Below are positions 1 through 12,467 of a stretch of DNA of 64,000 nt, piece after piece. The stretch comes from Branchiostoma lanceolatum (Eukaryota; Chordata; Leptocardii; Amphioxiformes; Branchiostomatidae), in NCBI RefSeq assembly GCF_035083965.1, contig NC_089736.1, forward strand, positions 1,689,001 through 1,753,000, given 5' to 3'. The notes beneath the pieces are model-generated. The model did no database searches and had not been told where the DNA came from. It saw only the letters and a list, made by a program, of their open reading frames with translations. How positions within the stretch are numbered: position 1 is the stretch's first letter; each line of letters opens with the position of its first letter. The position numbers were made by a program, and so were the translations under genes.

Positions 1-176
1 ACTAGGAGGGGTACTGAGTCGTCCCCTGCGATGTTTTACATGTCTGTATGATTAACCCTGTCCCTTTGTACTAGGAGGGGTACTGAGTCGTCCCCTGCGA
101 TGTTTTACATGCCTGTATGATTAACCCTGTCCCTTTGTACTAGGAGGGGTACTGAGCCGTCCCCTGCGTCTTACAG
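1..176 (+). repeat. 69-bp tandem repeat (about 2.5 copies) in intron, ending at a splice acceptor
   Basis: The unit starting actaggaggggtactgag recurs at 1, 70 and 139. The third copy changes near its end into tcttacag, the acceptor of the exon starting at 177. The first two copies lack that acceptor and carry gatgttttacat instead. Confidence 0.85.
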
Positions 177-3100
177 GGCCACCCTGCAGTGTGAGCACTG
201 TGACTTCACCTGTAAGCAGGAGCGAGCGCTGGAGACTCACCTGCGCAAGTACCACCGCATCAAGGGTCCCATCACCATCAGTACCGCCGCCAGGAAGAAA
301 CCAGGTTCCAAACCTGGGCCCAAACCTGGTCCCAAACCGGCGGCGAAGGCCAAGAGGAGGCCGTATGTGCACAAGTAAATACACTCATGACTTGTTTTTA
401 GATTACTATCCAAGTTATCTATATCTAGTTGGTAAAGGCAAAGGTCCATTAACCTTGTTTTGAAGCCTTTAGGGCAGTGAGTTGTTATCCGCTGTGTCTA
501 GGGCATAGTATTGAAAGGTGGAGCCCAACCCTCTCCCTTCACTCCCCAACTGAAGTCAGGTACCCATTTTTACACCTGAGTGGAGTGAGGAAAGTTGTTT
601 TGAATGCCTTTCTGAAGGACACAACATCGGTGGCAGAGGATTCAAACCCAGGACCTCACTTTATGTGCTTGAAGTTAACAACAACATAAAATGCAACCTG
701 CTTTTCTATGAACAATTGTAACTAATGGCGTGTGCTGCCCCCTTGCAGGAAAATCCTGAAGTGCAGCCAGTGTGAGTTCACGTGTTACCAGGACCGGGCA
801 CTGCAGACGCACCTCAGGAGCCACACTGGGGAGAAACCCTACAAGTGTGAGGAGTGTGACTTCCAGTCAGGTGGGTTCTACTTGTTTGTTCTGCATAACC
901 GGAAACAAACAAATCATCTTTAGACGTAACACAGCAGTTTTGTACACGATAAGTGGTGGGTAAGGGTTAGGGTTTTCCACACTGGGGAGATACCCTACAA
1001 GTGCGAGGAGTGCGACTTCCAGTCAGGTGGGGTTTTCTTTGTTCTGCATAACCAGTAAACCACCTTTAGGCAAAACACAACAGTTTTGTGCAAGCTGTGT
1101 AAGACCAGACTGATACAAATGGAGGTTTTATATGCTCACACCGGGTTACCCCAACTTACTAACCCCAACTCTTTTCAATAAGTTGGTTAGGTTTTCGGTT
1201 AGGTTAGGGTTAGCCACACTGGGGAGAAACCCTTGAGCTGTGACTGTGAGGAGACTGTATAACCTTAGAATGTGTAAATGTAAAGTCATCTGTTTCCTGT
1301 GTTTAATGGAAAAATGTGGTATCTTTGTGAAGTAATGATGTACTTGAAGTTAGTTAAGAGTAGTACATGTATTTGCCTTTGAATAGTTTGTAGCAGCATA
1401 TGTGGCCACCCACTGGTGAGAAACCACACAACTGCAGAGAGGACAGTATCATATCACTTAGACATGATTGTCCAGACATGAGTGAAATTCACTCTGGTGA
1501 GAAACCACACAAAATGTGAGGAGTATCATCAGTGCACCTACCAAACCTGATATTTTAGATACTGTTCTTGCAAGTTGCATATTTTGTTTGTGGGTTAAAA
1601 TATGTCTTTTATGCTGTTGATGATGTTAATTTGTTCCAGCCAGCATGAAAAATAACGTGGTTAGCAAATAATAAGCTCTAAAAAAAGATCTAATTTTTCA
1701 CATGCAATTAGCAAACTTTGCCAGGTTAATTTATCATTAAATTGGTAATCAATTGAACTAATGTGTTCCATACAACCTTCATAGCTGCATAAATTATCTA
1801 GAGAGCCAATCACAGCTTTCCTTTTAAAAGTTTGAAAAATGAGCTCCAAATGGTCACTTCAGCTGAAGCATTGCCTCCACATGGACTGATAGTGACAAAT
1901 CAATCAATCAATTAATCAATCAATCATCTGCAGCCATCAAGTGCTGATGCATGGCAGCATCTCTCCACAGGATGTTCTATTTTTAGCACAGGACCTCCAG
2001 TTGGCTCTGGTGACCCCTACAATGTAGCTCTCTGAGTGTGTTGAAGACTTGGCCCTCCCACCTTTTTGTGGGACATCCTCTAGAGTTCTTGACAGTGATG
2101 GTGGTCGTGTTTGGACCCCATGAAGGGGCTGGAAACACCGGGGATGTTTGTTGACAGAACGCTCAAAAGCTTTAGACTGGTGCGCATGCACCACAGAAAT
2201 TGTGGGTGACTGGCGACCTTTCAACTTTGGGAGCTACCAAATGGAGGGTGGTCAGGCTCACTAGTCATTAGTCAGACTGACGATTGAGAGGATGCAGAAG
2301 ACAATCACTCTTTTTTTTCCAGATTTTTGTAACTGTTACACCTTTTCCCTCGTCTCACAGCCCAGAAGTACCGTCTGACGGAGCACATGGCCCTCCACGA
2401 CGAGTCGCGGCAGTTCAAGTGCGGAGAGTGCGGCCAGGGCTTCACCTCCCAGAACCACCTGCAGCAGCACGAGTTGCGCCACTCTGGCCAGCCCACGCAC
2501 ACATGCGACCTGTGTGAGTACGGCTGCTACGACCAGGCTTCCCTCAACAGGCACATCAAGGTAAGGACTGGTTCTAATTTTAAGCTAAGTAAGTCCGGAC
2601 GATAAATATAAATGTTGAGCTGGGCCACTCCGGCCAGCCCACGCACACATGCGACCTGTGTGAGTACGGCTGCTACGACCAGGCTTCCCTCAACAGGCAC
2701 ATCAAGGTATGGACTGGTCCTCATTTTAAGCTACGTTAGTCCGGACGATAAATATAAATGTTGAGTTGCGCCACTCTGGCCAGCCCACGCACACATGCGA
2801 CCTGTGTGAGTACGGCTGCTACGACCAGGCTTCCCTCAACAGGCACATCAAGGTAAGGACTGGTTCTAATTTTAAGCTAAGTAAGTCCGGACGATAAATA
2901 TAAATGTTGAGCTGGGCCACTCCGGCCAGCCCACGCACACATGCGACCTGTGTGAGTACGGCTGCTATGACCAGGCTTCACTCAACAGGCACATCAAGGT
3001 ATGGACTGGTCCTCATTTTAAGCTACGTTAGTCCGGACGATAAATATAAATGTTGAGTTGCGGCACACCGGCCAGCCCACGCACACATGCGACCTGTGCG

Positions 3101-6100
3101 AGTACGGCTGCTACGACCAGGCTTCCCTCAACAGGCACATCAAGGTATGGACTGGTTATCATTTTAAGGTAAAAATCAAGCAAGAGGTCTGTACTGTAGC
3201 TACAAGCTGCGTAAGTCAGGACGATAGATATAAATGTTGAGTTGCGCCACTCCGGCCAGCCCACGCACACATGCGACCTGTGCGAGTACGGCTGCTACGA
3301 CCAGGCTTCACTCAACAGGCACATCAAGGTAAGGACTCGTTCTCATTTTAAGCTAAGTTAGTCCAGACGATGAATGTAAATGCCGAGCTGTGCCACTCTT
3401 GCCAGCCCACACACACGTGCGACCTGTGTGAGTACGGCTGCTACGACCAGGCTTCTCTCAACAGGCACATCAAGGTATGGACTGGTTATCATTTTAAGGT
3501 AAAAATCAAGCAAGAGGTCGAGATCACTCCAGTTTTGTACTGTAGGTACAAGCTGCGTAAGTCCGGACGATAAATATGAATGTTGAGCTGGGCCACTCCG
3601 GCCAGCCCACGCACTCCTGCGACCTGTGCGAGTACGGCTGCTACGACCAGGCTTCCCTCAACAGGCACATCAAGGTATGGACTGGTCCTCATTTTAAAGT
3701 AAAAATCAAGCAACAGGTCGAGATATCACATTAGTTTTGTACTGTTGGTACAAGCTGTGTAAGTCTGGACGATAAATATAAACGACGAGCTGTGCTACGG
3801 CTGCTACGACCAGGCTTCCCTCAACAGGCACATCAAGGTATGGACCAGTAGGCCACAAGAATTAATTTGTTTAGGTCTCAGACAATTTGAAGGGAAATTG
3901 AGAAAAAGGTCAAGATCATGAAAACTGAGAACTGGGAGGAAAAATCTTATCATATTCACTCCAGGAAACTGTCTGTACCAAATTGATATGTACAGACTTT
4001 CCCCCCAGCCTCATTTTTTTCCTCCAGTGCAGCATGATTTTGAAAATGTTTTTTTTAAATATTTTGGTGAAAAAAAAGTATTGATATGTTTTTTTTAATG
4101 ATTTCTTTAACCATGTTCTAATCTTAGCAAATGTTGGGTTTCCATCGCATTTCCATAATTGTTTTTAGCAGAATAGTACTGCTTCTTAAAGGAAACTTTA
4201 TCCTTAAAGTTCAATAAGAAAACCACACCAAAACTTGTTTCACTTCCAGAACATGCACTCCGGTGACCTTGAGTTCATCTGTCTGACCTGCGACGGTCGG
4301 TTCAACTCGCAGGCGCACCTGAACCGTCACATGACCATGCACCGCGGCAAGCGTGACCCCGAGGACCTCAAGTGTCCGAACGAGGGCTGCAACTTCGTGG
4401 GAAACAGCCGCTACGGGCTTTGGAAACACAACACAGATGAACACAAGGCTAAAGTATGTATGATCATACCAAGTCTATGTGGACAACCCCATTGACTTCT
4501 CAAATCCTTGTTGCTCTAGTGACAACCTGTTGAAAAGGAGCATGATGTTTTTGTATCTCAAGTTTGCAATAAAAGAAAGCTTATGGTATGTAGAGATTAG
4601 AGAACTAATTATTCTCAAGCATATCTTTTCAGGGACTCTACCTGTAGTGTGTATTGATTTAAAGGTGTTAGACTAAGTTGATTTAAGATCCTTCCTTGCA
4701 TGGGGACGTGGGGTGTGTCCATCTCCGTTTCTATAGCCCTTGAGCCACACAGTCCACTACAGCACTGGTAGCTGAGTGTGTTCAACTTATATATTCTTTC
4801 TCTAGTGCTGAGTACTAAGTATAGTCTGTGCCATATCTTAAGTCTTTCGGTTTGAACCCCGACCTTCCAAGGCAAACAGTAGGCAATTGCCCGGTGATTC
4901 AAGTTGCACTCTGGGATCAAAACTCCCAACCCTTAGACCTACAAGAGAGATTGCTAACCTCAGGACAACTTCCTACCACATTGTTCCAGGTGTGTCTTAA
5001 GTGCAGTGAGGAGTTTGACACCTACGAGCAGCTGAAGGAGCACAAGAAGGTGCACAAGACGCACAAGTGCGACAGGTGTCCCTTCTCCACCTCCAGCGAG
5101 AACTACCTGCAGAAACACATCCTAGACCTGCATGCTGACGGGGATGACATCAGGTAAGGTTAAGGGTCAGGGGTGAGGGCTGGTCAAAGGGCAAAGGTGA
5201 GAACTACCTGCAGAAACACATCCTAGACCTGCACGCTGATGGGGATGACATAAGGTAAGGTCACAGGGTCAGGGGTGAGGGCTGGTCAAAGGGCAAAGGT
5301 GAAAACTACCTGCAGAAACACATCTTAGACCTGCACGCTGACGGGGATGACATCAGGTAAGGTCACAGGGTCAGGGATGAGGGCTGGTCAAAGGGCAAAG
5401 GTGAGAACTACCTGCAGAAACACATCTTAGACCTGCACGCTGATGGGGACAACTTCAGGTAGGGTCAGTGGGGTCAAAGAGTGAAGGTTACATATCAAGA
5501 AGCTACTACTTCATCATTCTAGTAATACTAGATATAGTTGCATAATGATATTAAGTCTTCTTGTGCCTTATCTCTTCATTGTGAGAAATAAAGAAGAAAT
5601 GATAAAGGTATTGCAACTGAAATATACTACAAAAAAATACATTTGGAGTAACAGAAAACTGAATCCTACTGCAACCAAACAGTGGCTATGTTATGTGATA
5701 TGAGAATAGCTTGGCTTGATACTACAGTCAATAACTTTTTACAGTTATGAAGCTATTTTTACGATAATCTTGTCCCCCCAGTTGTGACCAGTGTGACTTC
5801 ACCTGTGGCCACGAGCTCCTCCTGAAGAAGCACCAGAACGCCGAACACAAGCAGCCCAAGCCTGAGAAGGTGTTCCAGTGCCAGCTGTGCGACTTCTCAC
5901 AGACCAAACGCTGCCTCCTGGCCAGGCACATGCGCAGGGTGCACTCCACAGCAACTCCCTACAAGTATGTTCACTGTTCATGTGATATTCTGTCTCTTTG
6001 AAGCAGTGAGGCAAGAAAGAAAACAAACTTGCTGCTACAATGTATTACAATACCCAGAAGTGTGCCTTTGGTACACTCTAGTACTGACTCTTGCATCTAG

Positions 6101-9100
6101 TACAAACTGAATGTTTGGATGAGTCCTGTGCTGAAGGCTAACACAAGAAGATCACTTGCTTTTTCTGCTGATCATGATATATTCTTCTGACAGAAATTTG
6201 GCTCATACAATTGCATGTATACTGTGTACCTTCAGCAGATATATGTTAGACAGGAGAAAGTTTTCTGTTGAATAGAGTCTTGTTATAGAGCTGAATTCAT
6301 GTTCCTCTAGGTGTTGCAAGTGTGCAAACTACTCGTCTAAAGCTGTGATCTAAATAGTCTTGTTAAAGTGTTGATGTCTTGTTCCCCCAGGTGTGACAAG
6401 TGTAACTACTCGGCTAAGGAGGTGAGTCAGCTGCACGTGCACCAGCGTGTGCATGAGGACGAGCGCCGCTACCTGTGTTCCGAGTGCGGATACACCTGCA
6501 AGTGGGCCAACCAGCTCAAGATCCACCAGATGTCCCACACAGGTGAGCGGCATCTTCAAGGAGATGGCTAAGACATGGCTAAGTCTGAAAATTTCAACTA
6601 GCTTTCTTCCAGCTTTCTTTCATCAGATGTCTCACACACAGATTTGAGGCCTCTCCAAGAAAATAACAGACACAAAAATATTTACAGAGCTTTTTGTTGT
6701 AAGACAAACTGGTATACACTGTTTGTGTTGGAGATTGATAGTGTCAGTCTGTGTCCATAGCTTAGAACCAGACCGAGTATAATGGTTATAGAGTTGTCAT
6801 ACTTTCTTAACGTTTTTATTACTCCATTGTCTGAAATGTCTTTCATAATACTGTAAATCCATTTGATATTACGGTTGGTAGTTTTAGCGGTTGGGGGGAA
6901 GTTAACAGCATTTAATTTCAACGGTGGGAACAAACATCACTGTCTTACTTTGATACTCAAAGGATTTGCCATTCTTAAGATACCTGATAAAATCTTTCTT
7001 TTGTCCCTTCACCAGGTGAGAAGCCGTTCACCTGTCCCTACTGCAGCTATGCCTGCGAGCGTTCCGACAAGCTGAAGATCCACGTGCGCACGCACACCAA
7101 GGAGAAGCCCTACATGTGCGAGCAGTGCGGCTTCCGCTGTTCCACCAAGAGCAGTCTGCGCTCCCACTCCCGCAAACATCGGTCAGACAAGCCCTACCAG
7201 TGCCAGCTGTGTGACTCCTGCTTTAAGTATCCCACGGGGCTGTACCTGCACATGAAGACGCATAAGGTAGAAATAACTTTGCCCTTGGAGATGGCTTTAA
7301 GTTAGAGAAGTTACTGTAATGAATGGCCCAATAAGAAAAGCTGCAACCTCTGTTTATACATTTTGTAAGGTGCATGTTGGATTTCAAAATGCAAGGCTGG
7401 GATTTGAAACCTTGTGCATGTAATCCAGAGGTTTGCTTAATATCATTAATTTTGATTATTGCAGTGTGTTTAGCCACCCTGAAAGATTGTCTGAAAGATT
7501 GTAGCACATTTTTACAAAGCTTTTCCACATTCCTGATGCAGGAGGGCAATTTTTTTTGTACTGGTGTTAAGTTTTCTCTGAGAATGCCAGCTTCTTTAAC
7601 ATTTTAGGTCAGTGTTTTATAAAGTGGCTCCAACACATTTATATTTATTTTCCTAATTCTTTGCTTCTGATCTTCCTTCAGGAGGACAAGCCGTTTAAGT
7701 GCGAGCACTGCAGCTACTCCACCCCCTTCAAGCGGTGCCTCCAGCAGCACATGCTCCAGCACACCGGGGAGAGGCCATTCAAGTGCCAGTACTGTCTGTA
7801 CACGGCCACGCAGAAGGGAAACTTCCAGGCACACATGCAGAAAAAACACCCCTGGGTCACCAACACTGCTGCTCCTGAGGGGGAACAGGCCACAGCAGAC
7901 ACTGCACAGGTTAGTTGTTATAGACATAAGGAATGATGAAAGAATGAGAGAGGGGAATAGGAACAGTGGCCACATAGAAGGGAAACTTCCAGGCACACAT
8001 GCAAAAAAAAACACCCCTGGGTCACCAACACTGCTACTACTGAGGGGGAACAGACTGGGGCTGACACTGTACAGGTTAGTAGTTAAATACATAAGAAATG
8101 AAGGAATGAGAGAGGGGAATAGGAACAGTGGCCACTCAGAAGGGAAACTTCCAGGCACATATGCAGAAAATACACCCCTGGGTCACCAACACGGCTACCC
8201 CTGAGGGAGAACAGGCCGCAACAGATACTGTACAGGTTAGTTGGTATAGAAGTAAGGAATGAAAGAGTTAGGGAGGGAGGAAAAGGAAGGGTGGCCACAC
8301 CTGGGTAACCAACAACGCTACTACAGTAACTGCTAGTACTGGGGCTGACACTGTACAGGTTAGTTGGTATAGACATACTGTAAGGAATGAAAGAATGAGA
8401 TGAGAGAGGAATAGGAGGGGTGGCCACACAGAATTCGACGAGCAGCCAGACCCTGGCCATGGTGAAGGTACCCTGTAGAACAGCCGCCACAAGTGCTACC
8501 TCTTCTCTTAACTGTCAACGGCACAACAGGCATACCCTGCTGAATGTACCTTGCAAGACAAGCACTACAAATGCCACCTCTCATGAACAATCTAATCCAC
8601 TCCACATACTGTAGCCATATATAGCAAACTATGTTATCAAGAAATACAGTGCATAAAACATCACATTGTTGTAATACCCTCCAGCAGGCAGACCCAGCAG
8701 AGGGCACCTTACAGAACAAGCGCTACAAGTGCCACCTGTGTTCTTAACTCTTAAGTACACTGCAGCTGTATACTGTGATATAGCACATAGCATGTACATT
8801 GTATTGATGTTGTTATAAACATACCTACTGTACACCCTTCCAGCAGGCAGACCCAGCAGAAGGCACCTTGCAGAACAAGCGTTACAAGTGTCACCTCTGT
8901 TCTTAACTGCATATTGTAAACATATAGCCCACACAATGTGACGTTGTAATAAACATGTTTACATGACTGTGATATACATGTATGAACCCCTGCAGCAGAC
9001 AGACCCAGCTGAAGGCACCTTACAGAACAAGCGCTACAAGTGCCACCTCTGCTCCTACTCCATCGACAAGAAGCAGAGGCTGGACCGTCACGTGGAGAAG

Positions 9101-12100
9101 CACCTCCGCGGCATCATCCAGACCCCCGGACACGACGGATGCCCCGTAACCATGGCGACCATCCTGGAGCCGGAGGGCGAGGCCCTGGCGACGCTGTCCA
9201 CGGTGTCGAGCATGCGGAGTCGGGTTTCGATCGGGCGGCGCAACCGGGTGTCGAATAAGGACAAGGGTGCGCGGCAGGAGGTGAAGGAACCGGTTTCAGC
9301 CAGTCAGAGCCAGCAGGAGCTCATACAGGTGGGTGAACTTATGCATTTGGGGTATGTTAGCTGCATATAATTGCATGTGATATGATGTATCCCTGTAATA
9401 TTAGTTATGTTGCTTACCTTACAATGCATTGTGTAATATATAGTGAAGTTATGACGAGAAAATTGTAGCTGCTTTTATTTCTGATTTTCCCTCCTGTAGT
9501 AGTAAACTTGCTTAAATGATCTTAGTTAGGCCTTACCCAAACTGGACCTGCATTCTGAACTGACATGTTTCATGTGTCAATTAAACATATTAATATGCTA
9601 CAGTTAACTCAACATCAACATTGGTTCCCTTCCTAATTGCTGCCTGGTTATCATACTCAAATTGTTGACCAGCTATCTAGTTTTATCCCAGTTTTAACTC
9701 ATTTTTATTGATAACACATGTCCAGGTTGAGAGTTCTGCATTCACGGCGAGCCCGGACAACGTTACTCATGTGTACATATGTAATATCATAATACTGTTG
9801 ATACTGTTGTGTCCAGGTGGAGAGTTCTGCGTTCACGGCCAGCCTGGACAGTGTTAATCATGTGTACATAATTGTAATATCATTGCTTATACTGTTGGTA
9901 CTGTTGTATCCAGGTTGAGAGCTCAGCGTTCACGGCGAGCCCGGACAGTGTTAATCATGTGTACATAATTGTAATATCATTGCTTATACTGTTGATACTG
10001 TTGTGTCCAGGTTGAGAGTTCAGCGTTCACGGCGAGCCCGGACAGTGTTAATCATGTGTACATATAGTATGTAATATCATTGCTTATACTGTTGATACTG
10101 TTGTGTCCAGGTGGAGAGCTCAGCGTTCACGGCGAGCCCGGACAGTGTTAATCATGTGTACATATGTAATATCATTGCTTATACTGTTGGTACTGTTGTA
10201 TCCAGGTTGAGAGTTCAGCGTTCACGGCGAGCCCGGACAGTGTTAATCATGTGTACATATGTAATATCATTGCTTATACTGTTGGTACTGTTGTATCCAG
10301 GTGGAGAGCTCAGCGTTCACGGCCAGCCTGGACAGTGTTAATCATGTGTACATAATTGTAATATCATTGCTTATACTGTTGGTACTGTTGTATCCAGGTT
10401 GAGAGTTCAGCGTTCACGGCGAGCCCGGACAGTGTTAATCATGTGTACATATAGTATGTAATATCATTGCTTATACTGTTGATACTGTTGTGTCCAGGTG
10501 GAGAGCTCAGCGTTCACGGCGAGCCCGGACAGTGTTAATCATGTGTACATATGTAATATCATTGCTTATACTGTTGGTACTGTTGTGTCCAGGTGGAGAG
10601 CTCAGCGTTCACGGCGAGCCCGGACAGTGTTAATCATGTGTACATATGTAATATCATTGCTTATACTGTTGATGCTGTTGTGTCCAGGTTGAGAGTTCTG
10701 CGTTCACGGCCAGCCCGGACAGCGTGACCCCCCGGCGGGAGCTGCTGCAGATGGCCGCGCCACAGAGCATCGACCTCTCCGTGCTCCGTAACGAGGCTCT
10801 GCGCACGGAGGTCATGCGGGACCAGGGCTACGTGGAGCGGGAACGCACGCCGCTGCAGATGACCAATCAGGAGCAACTGCAGGTGAGGAAATAGTTACAA
10901 ATTGTACAAACCTGTGCAGGACAGGTGTAGTTGTCTCTGCATCCTTCGTCATTACTACAGGCTTCACACACTTGAAATGGCATTTTGTGTAGTTGATAAC
11001 CAAAGGAGTACAGAAGACAACGGAAGGCTCATTCTACTAAAAGGATAAGATACTTGAATTTCTTATGTGAGCAAATAAGGAAAGTTAAAAGTAGGTTCAT
11101 CATTATAGGGTAATGTTTGTGATAGACATGTATTTCCAGTTTGAATAGCTGCAGTTAAATTGGTTTGATTATAAAGATCTTGATAGTTACACAGACATTT
11201 TCTCAAATATTTGTTTGTTTTGATAGTATGTATGCTTTAGAGTGGTGAAACTTTTGATTTCCAAAAGAAAATTTTGACATTAAAACGGAAGAGAAAAGAT
11301 AGAAACAGGAATAGGAAGCTTGAGTGGAAAACAACTATGTATTACAGGGCCTTTGAAACAAACTCTTTCCTTGTGCTGGTTTAACCACTGTGTCAATTTA
11401 CTTTTAAGTTAAAAAAATGGAATATTTAGTTTAAAGTTTTGTTTGAAATATCTTCATCTCTTCCCCAGATGACGAGTCGTCAGGAGTACGTCCTCCCCTC
11501 CCACACCATGAGTATGACGATGGACCGCAACGTGCAGCTGTCACAGATCCAGGCCCGCGGCCTCCCCAAACCTGGGCCTCGGGTTAGTGCTGTGGACAGG
11601 GGGCAGGACATGGACCAACCAGCATTACAGGTACAGTACATAGGTCCTTTTGATACCATAACCCCCTCCAACTACCCCCAACCCCCTCCAACTAACCCCA
11701 ACTCTGTCCAACTAACCCCAACCCCCTCCCCCAGGCCTGCAGCCTGCCCAAACCCGGGCCTTGTGTCAGCACTGTGGACACTGGACGGACCAGTCTTACA
11801 GGTACTGGGGTGCTAACTATAACCCCCTCCAGCTAGCCCTAACCCCCTTTCCTCTCTCCCAGGCCTTTCCCCCTAACCATGACATTTCAGAATGTGTGAG
11901 AAAGGAAAAAGTTAGTAAAAGCACTTAACAGCAAGACAGAAACGAGAACGAACTTAAGTCCCGACCAACAAGTAACAAAGGTGTTCAGTGATTCTACTAG
12001 ACAGTACTAGGCCAGAGTGTTAAGACTTCATTTACTGGCATAATGTCATTTGCCCAATTTACACATTGCCTTAAAGACTTGCAGCCCAACTTGTGTTATA

Positions 12101-12467
12101 TAAAAGAACAAGGAATTTTGCAGCAGATACATAAATTTTGTAATTGAACATTGTACTCTACATAAGTTACAGCCAAGGTAGAGCAGGAAACTAGAGTAGA
12201 TTGACATACTTTTCCATATCTTACCCGTACTCATCCATATGTTTTGTTCTTCCCCAGACCCTGACGAACATGGAGACGGTGCACATCCCGACGACCAGCC
12301 AGGCGCTGGGGCACGACCAGGCGGGAAACCCCATGCAGCAGTACAGCACCATCGACCAGTACTCCATCCCCATGCTCATGGGCTTCATGCCCGCCGTCAG
12401 CAACCCGGGAGGGTTCTCACAAACCCCCATGGGCACCCCCGGGTTCCACAATAGGCAGCAGTATTAG
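177..12467 (+). CDS. C2H2 zinc-finger protein, 3' part, 19 fingers (5' end outside window)
   Basis: Thirteen exons by splice sites and matching phases: 177-374, 749-870, 2361-2560, 4250-4453, 4990-5153, 5782-5964, 6391-6542, 7016-7266, 7682-7909, 8996-9328, 10688-10882, 11469-11630, 12258-12467 (TAG). About 866 residues are visible. I count 19 C2H2 fingers, many joined by TGEKP-like linkers (HTGEKPYKC, HTGERPFKC), so a nuclear sequence-specific DNA-binding protein is the natural reading. After finger 1 there is a Lys/Pro-rich stretch (KPGPKPGPKPAAKAKRR), possibly AT-hook-like. After finger 19 the protein is finger-free, Gln/Met/Pro-rich and ends at QQY, like a regulatory or activation tail. 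The first exon begins in phase 2, so more exons lie upstream. Nearly every exon edge has tandem copies beside it. I do not recognise a specific orthologue. Confidence 0.9.
476..690 (-). mobile_element. tRNA-derived SINE fragment (reverse orientation)
   Basis: On the minus strand a B-box-like GGTTTGAATCC is followed by a conserved tail (gtccttcagaaaggcattc, cctcactccactcaggtgta, gggtacctgacttc). The same body motif, ccttgggaaaggcacttta, occurs in the SINE near 39.9 kb, so both belong to one family. The A-box end appears missing, suggesting 5' truncation. It lies in an intron of the zinc-finger gene. Confidence 0.6.
960..1240 (+). repeat. Decayed tandem copies of the 3' edge of exon 749-870
   Basis: At 976-1075 the text cacactggggagataccctac continues through gaggagtgcgacttccagtcag and into the intron sequence, repeating 820-930. 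A shorter trace (ccacactggggagaaaccc) lies at 1213-1235. No splice acceptor precedes these copies. The rest of the intron (1241-2360) shows no gene that I can recognise. Confidence 0.75.
2476..3840 (+). repeat. Nine-fold tandem array of exon 3' half plus intron start (finger 5)
   Basis: The exon end ...CACATCAAG followed by gta[ag]g occurs at 2560, 2706, 2852, 2998, 3144, 3328, 3474, 3674 and 3837. The unit is 146 bp, longer where an extra gtaaaaatcaagcaagaggt block is present. Each unit carries roughly 85 bp of the CDLCEYGCYDQASLNRHIK finger and roughly 60 bp of intron. Copies keep the donor but lack a good acceptor (only gttgag precedes them). The finger codons stay open in most copies, and the last is truncated. 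Confidence 0.92.
5154..5462 (+). repeat. Tandem copies of exon 4990-5153 3' edge plus intron start
   Basis: Three extra copies of gagaactacctgcagaaac...gatgacat(a/c)aggtaagg follow the true exon end at 5153, at about 5200, 5300 and 5400, roughly 100 bp apart. Each includes the donor and the intron text ggtcaaagggcaaaggt. None has its own acceptor. Confidence 0.88.
6300..6352 (+). pseudogene. Decayed duplicate of the 5' edge of exon 6391-6542
   Basis: The sequence gttcctctaggtgttgcaag mimics gttcccccaggtgtgacaag at the true acceptor about 80 bp downstream. It reads CKCANYSSKAV and then hits a TAA-type stop. The acceptor-like ctag is intact, so it could be a rare cryptic exon start. Confidence 0.6.
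7937..8420 (+). repeat. Tandem copies of exon 7682-7909 3' edge plus intron start
   Basis: The text gaagggaaacttccaggcac through gggtcaccaacac...gtacaggttagt recurs at about 7976-8080, 8136-8240 and, more decayed, 8290-8365. The copies share the intron motif aggaatgaaagaatgagag. Each ends with an intact CAG/gttagt donor, but none has an acceptor. Confidence 0.85.
8460..8995 (+). repeat. Tandem copies of intron 3' end plus exon 5' edge, each with an in-frame stop
   Basis: Before the true exon at 8996, similar blocks end at about 8515, 8588, 8749 and 8908. The two best (8685-8749 and 8843-8908) carry cagcaggcagacccagcag, the KRYKCHLC finger start, and then TGTTCTTAA, where the true exon has TGCTCCTACTCC. 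Both keep a plausible ccagcag acceptor. If used, they would end the protein at finger 19. Confidence 0.85.
9709..10687 (+). repeat. Ten extra copies of a splice acceptor and exon start (91-101 bp units)
   Basis: The junction tgt(g/a)tccag followed by GT(T/G)GAGAG, then the SAFTASPDS codons, occurs with exon starts at 9726, 9817, 9914, 10011, 10111, 10206, 10301, 10398, 10498, 10593 and finally 10688, the copy that continues into the long exon. Only the last continues into SVTPRRELL; the others read SVNHVY and run into intron sequence. Several adjacent copies are open in a single frame. Confidence 0.93.
11730..11805 (+). pseudogene. Partial duplicate of exon 11469-11630 3' part
   Basis: After cccccag, the text reads gcctgcagcctgcccaaacc, then gggcc, ctgtggacac and cagtcttacaggtac, mirroring 11555-11635 (cccaaacctgggcctcgg...gcattacaggtac). 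It has both an acceptor-like cccccag and a donor, so it could act as a cassette exon; its reading frame is disturbed. Confidence 0.6.

Noticed and set aside
2476-3840. Counting each repeated finger as a separate coding exon
   Set aside because: The copies lack a pyrimidine tract and a good acceptor. The exon at 2361-2560 joins in frame to 4250-4453 without them.
4690-4985. A third SINE in the zinc-finger gene
   Set aside because: A B-box-like GGTTCAAACC is present on the minus strand near 4850, but I find no A-box at tRNA spacing and no body motif shared with the other two SINEs.
9709-10687. CRISPR-like array (regular 91-101 bp spacing)
   Set aside because: Units are near-identical over their whole length with no variable spacers, and the gene context is eukaryotic.
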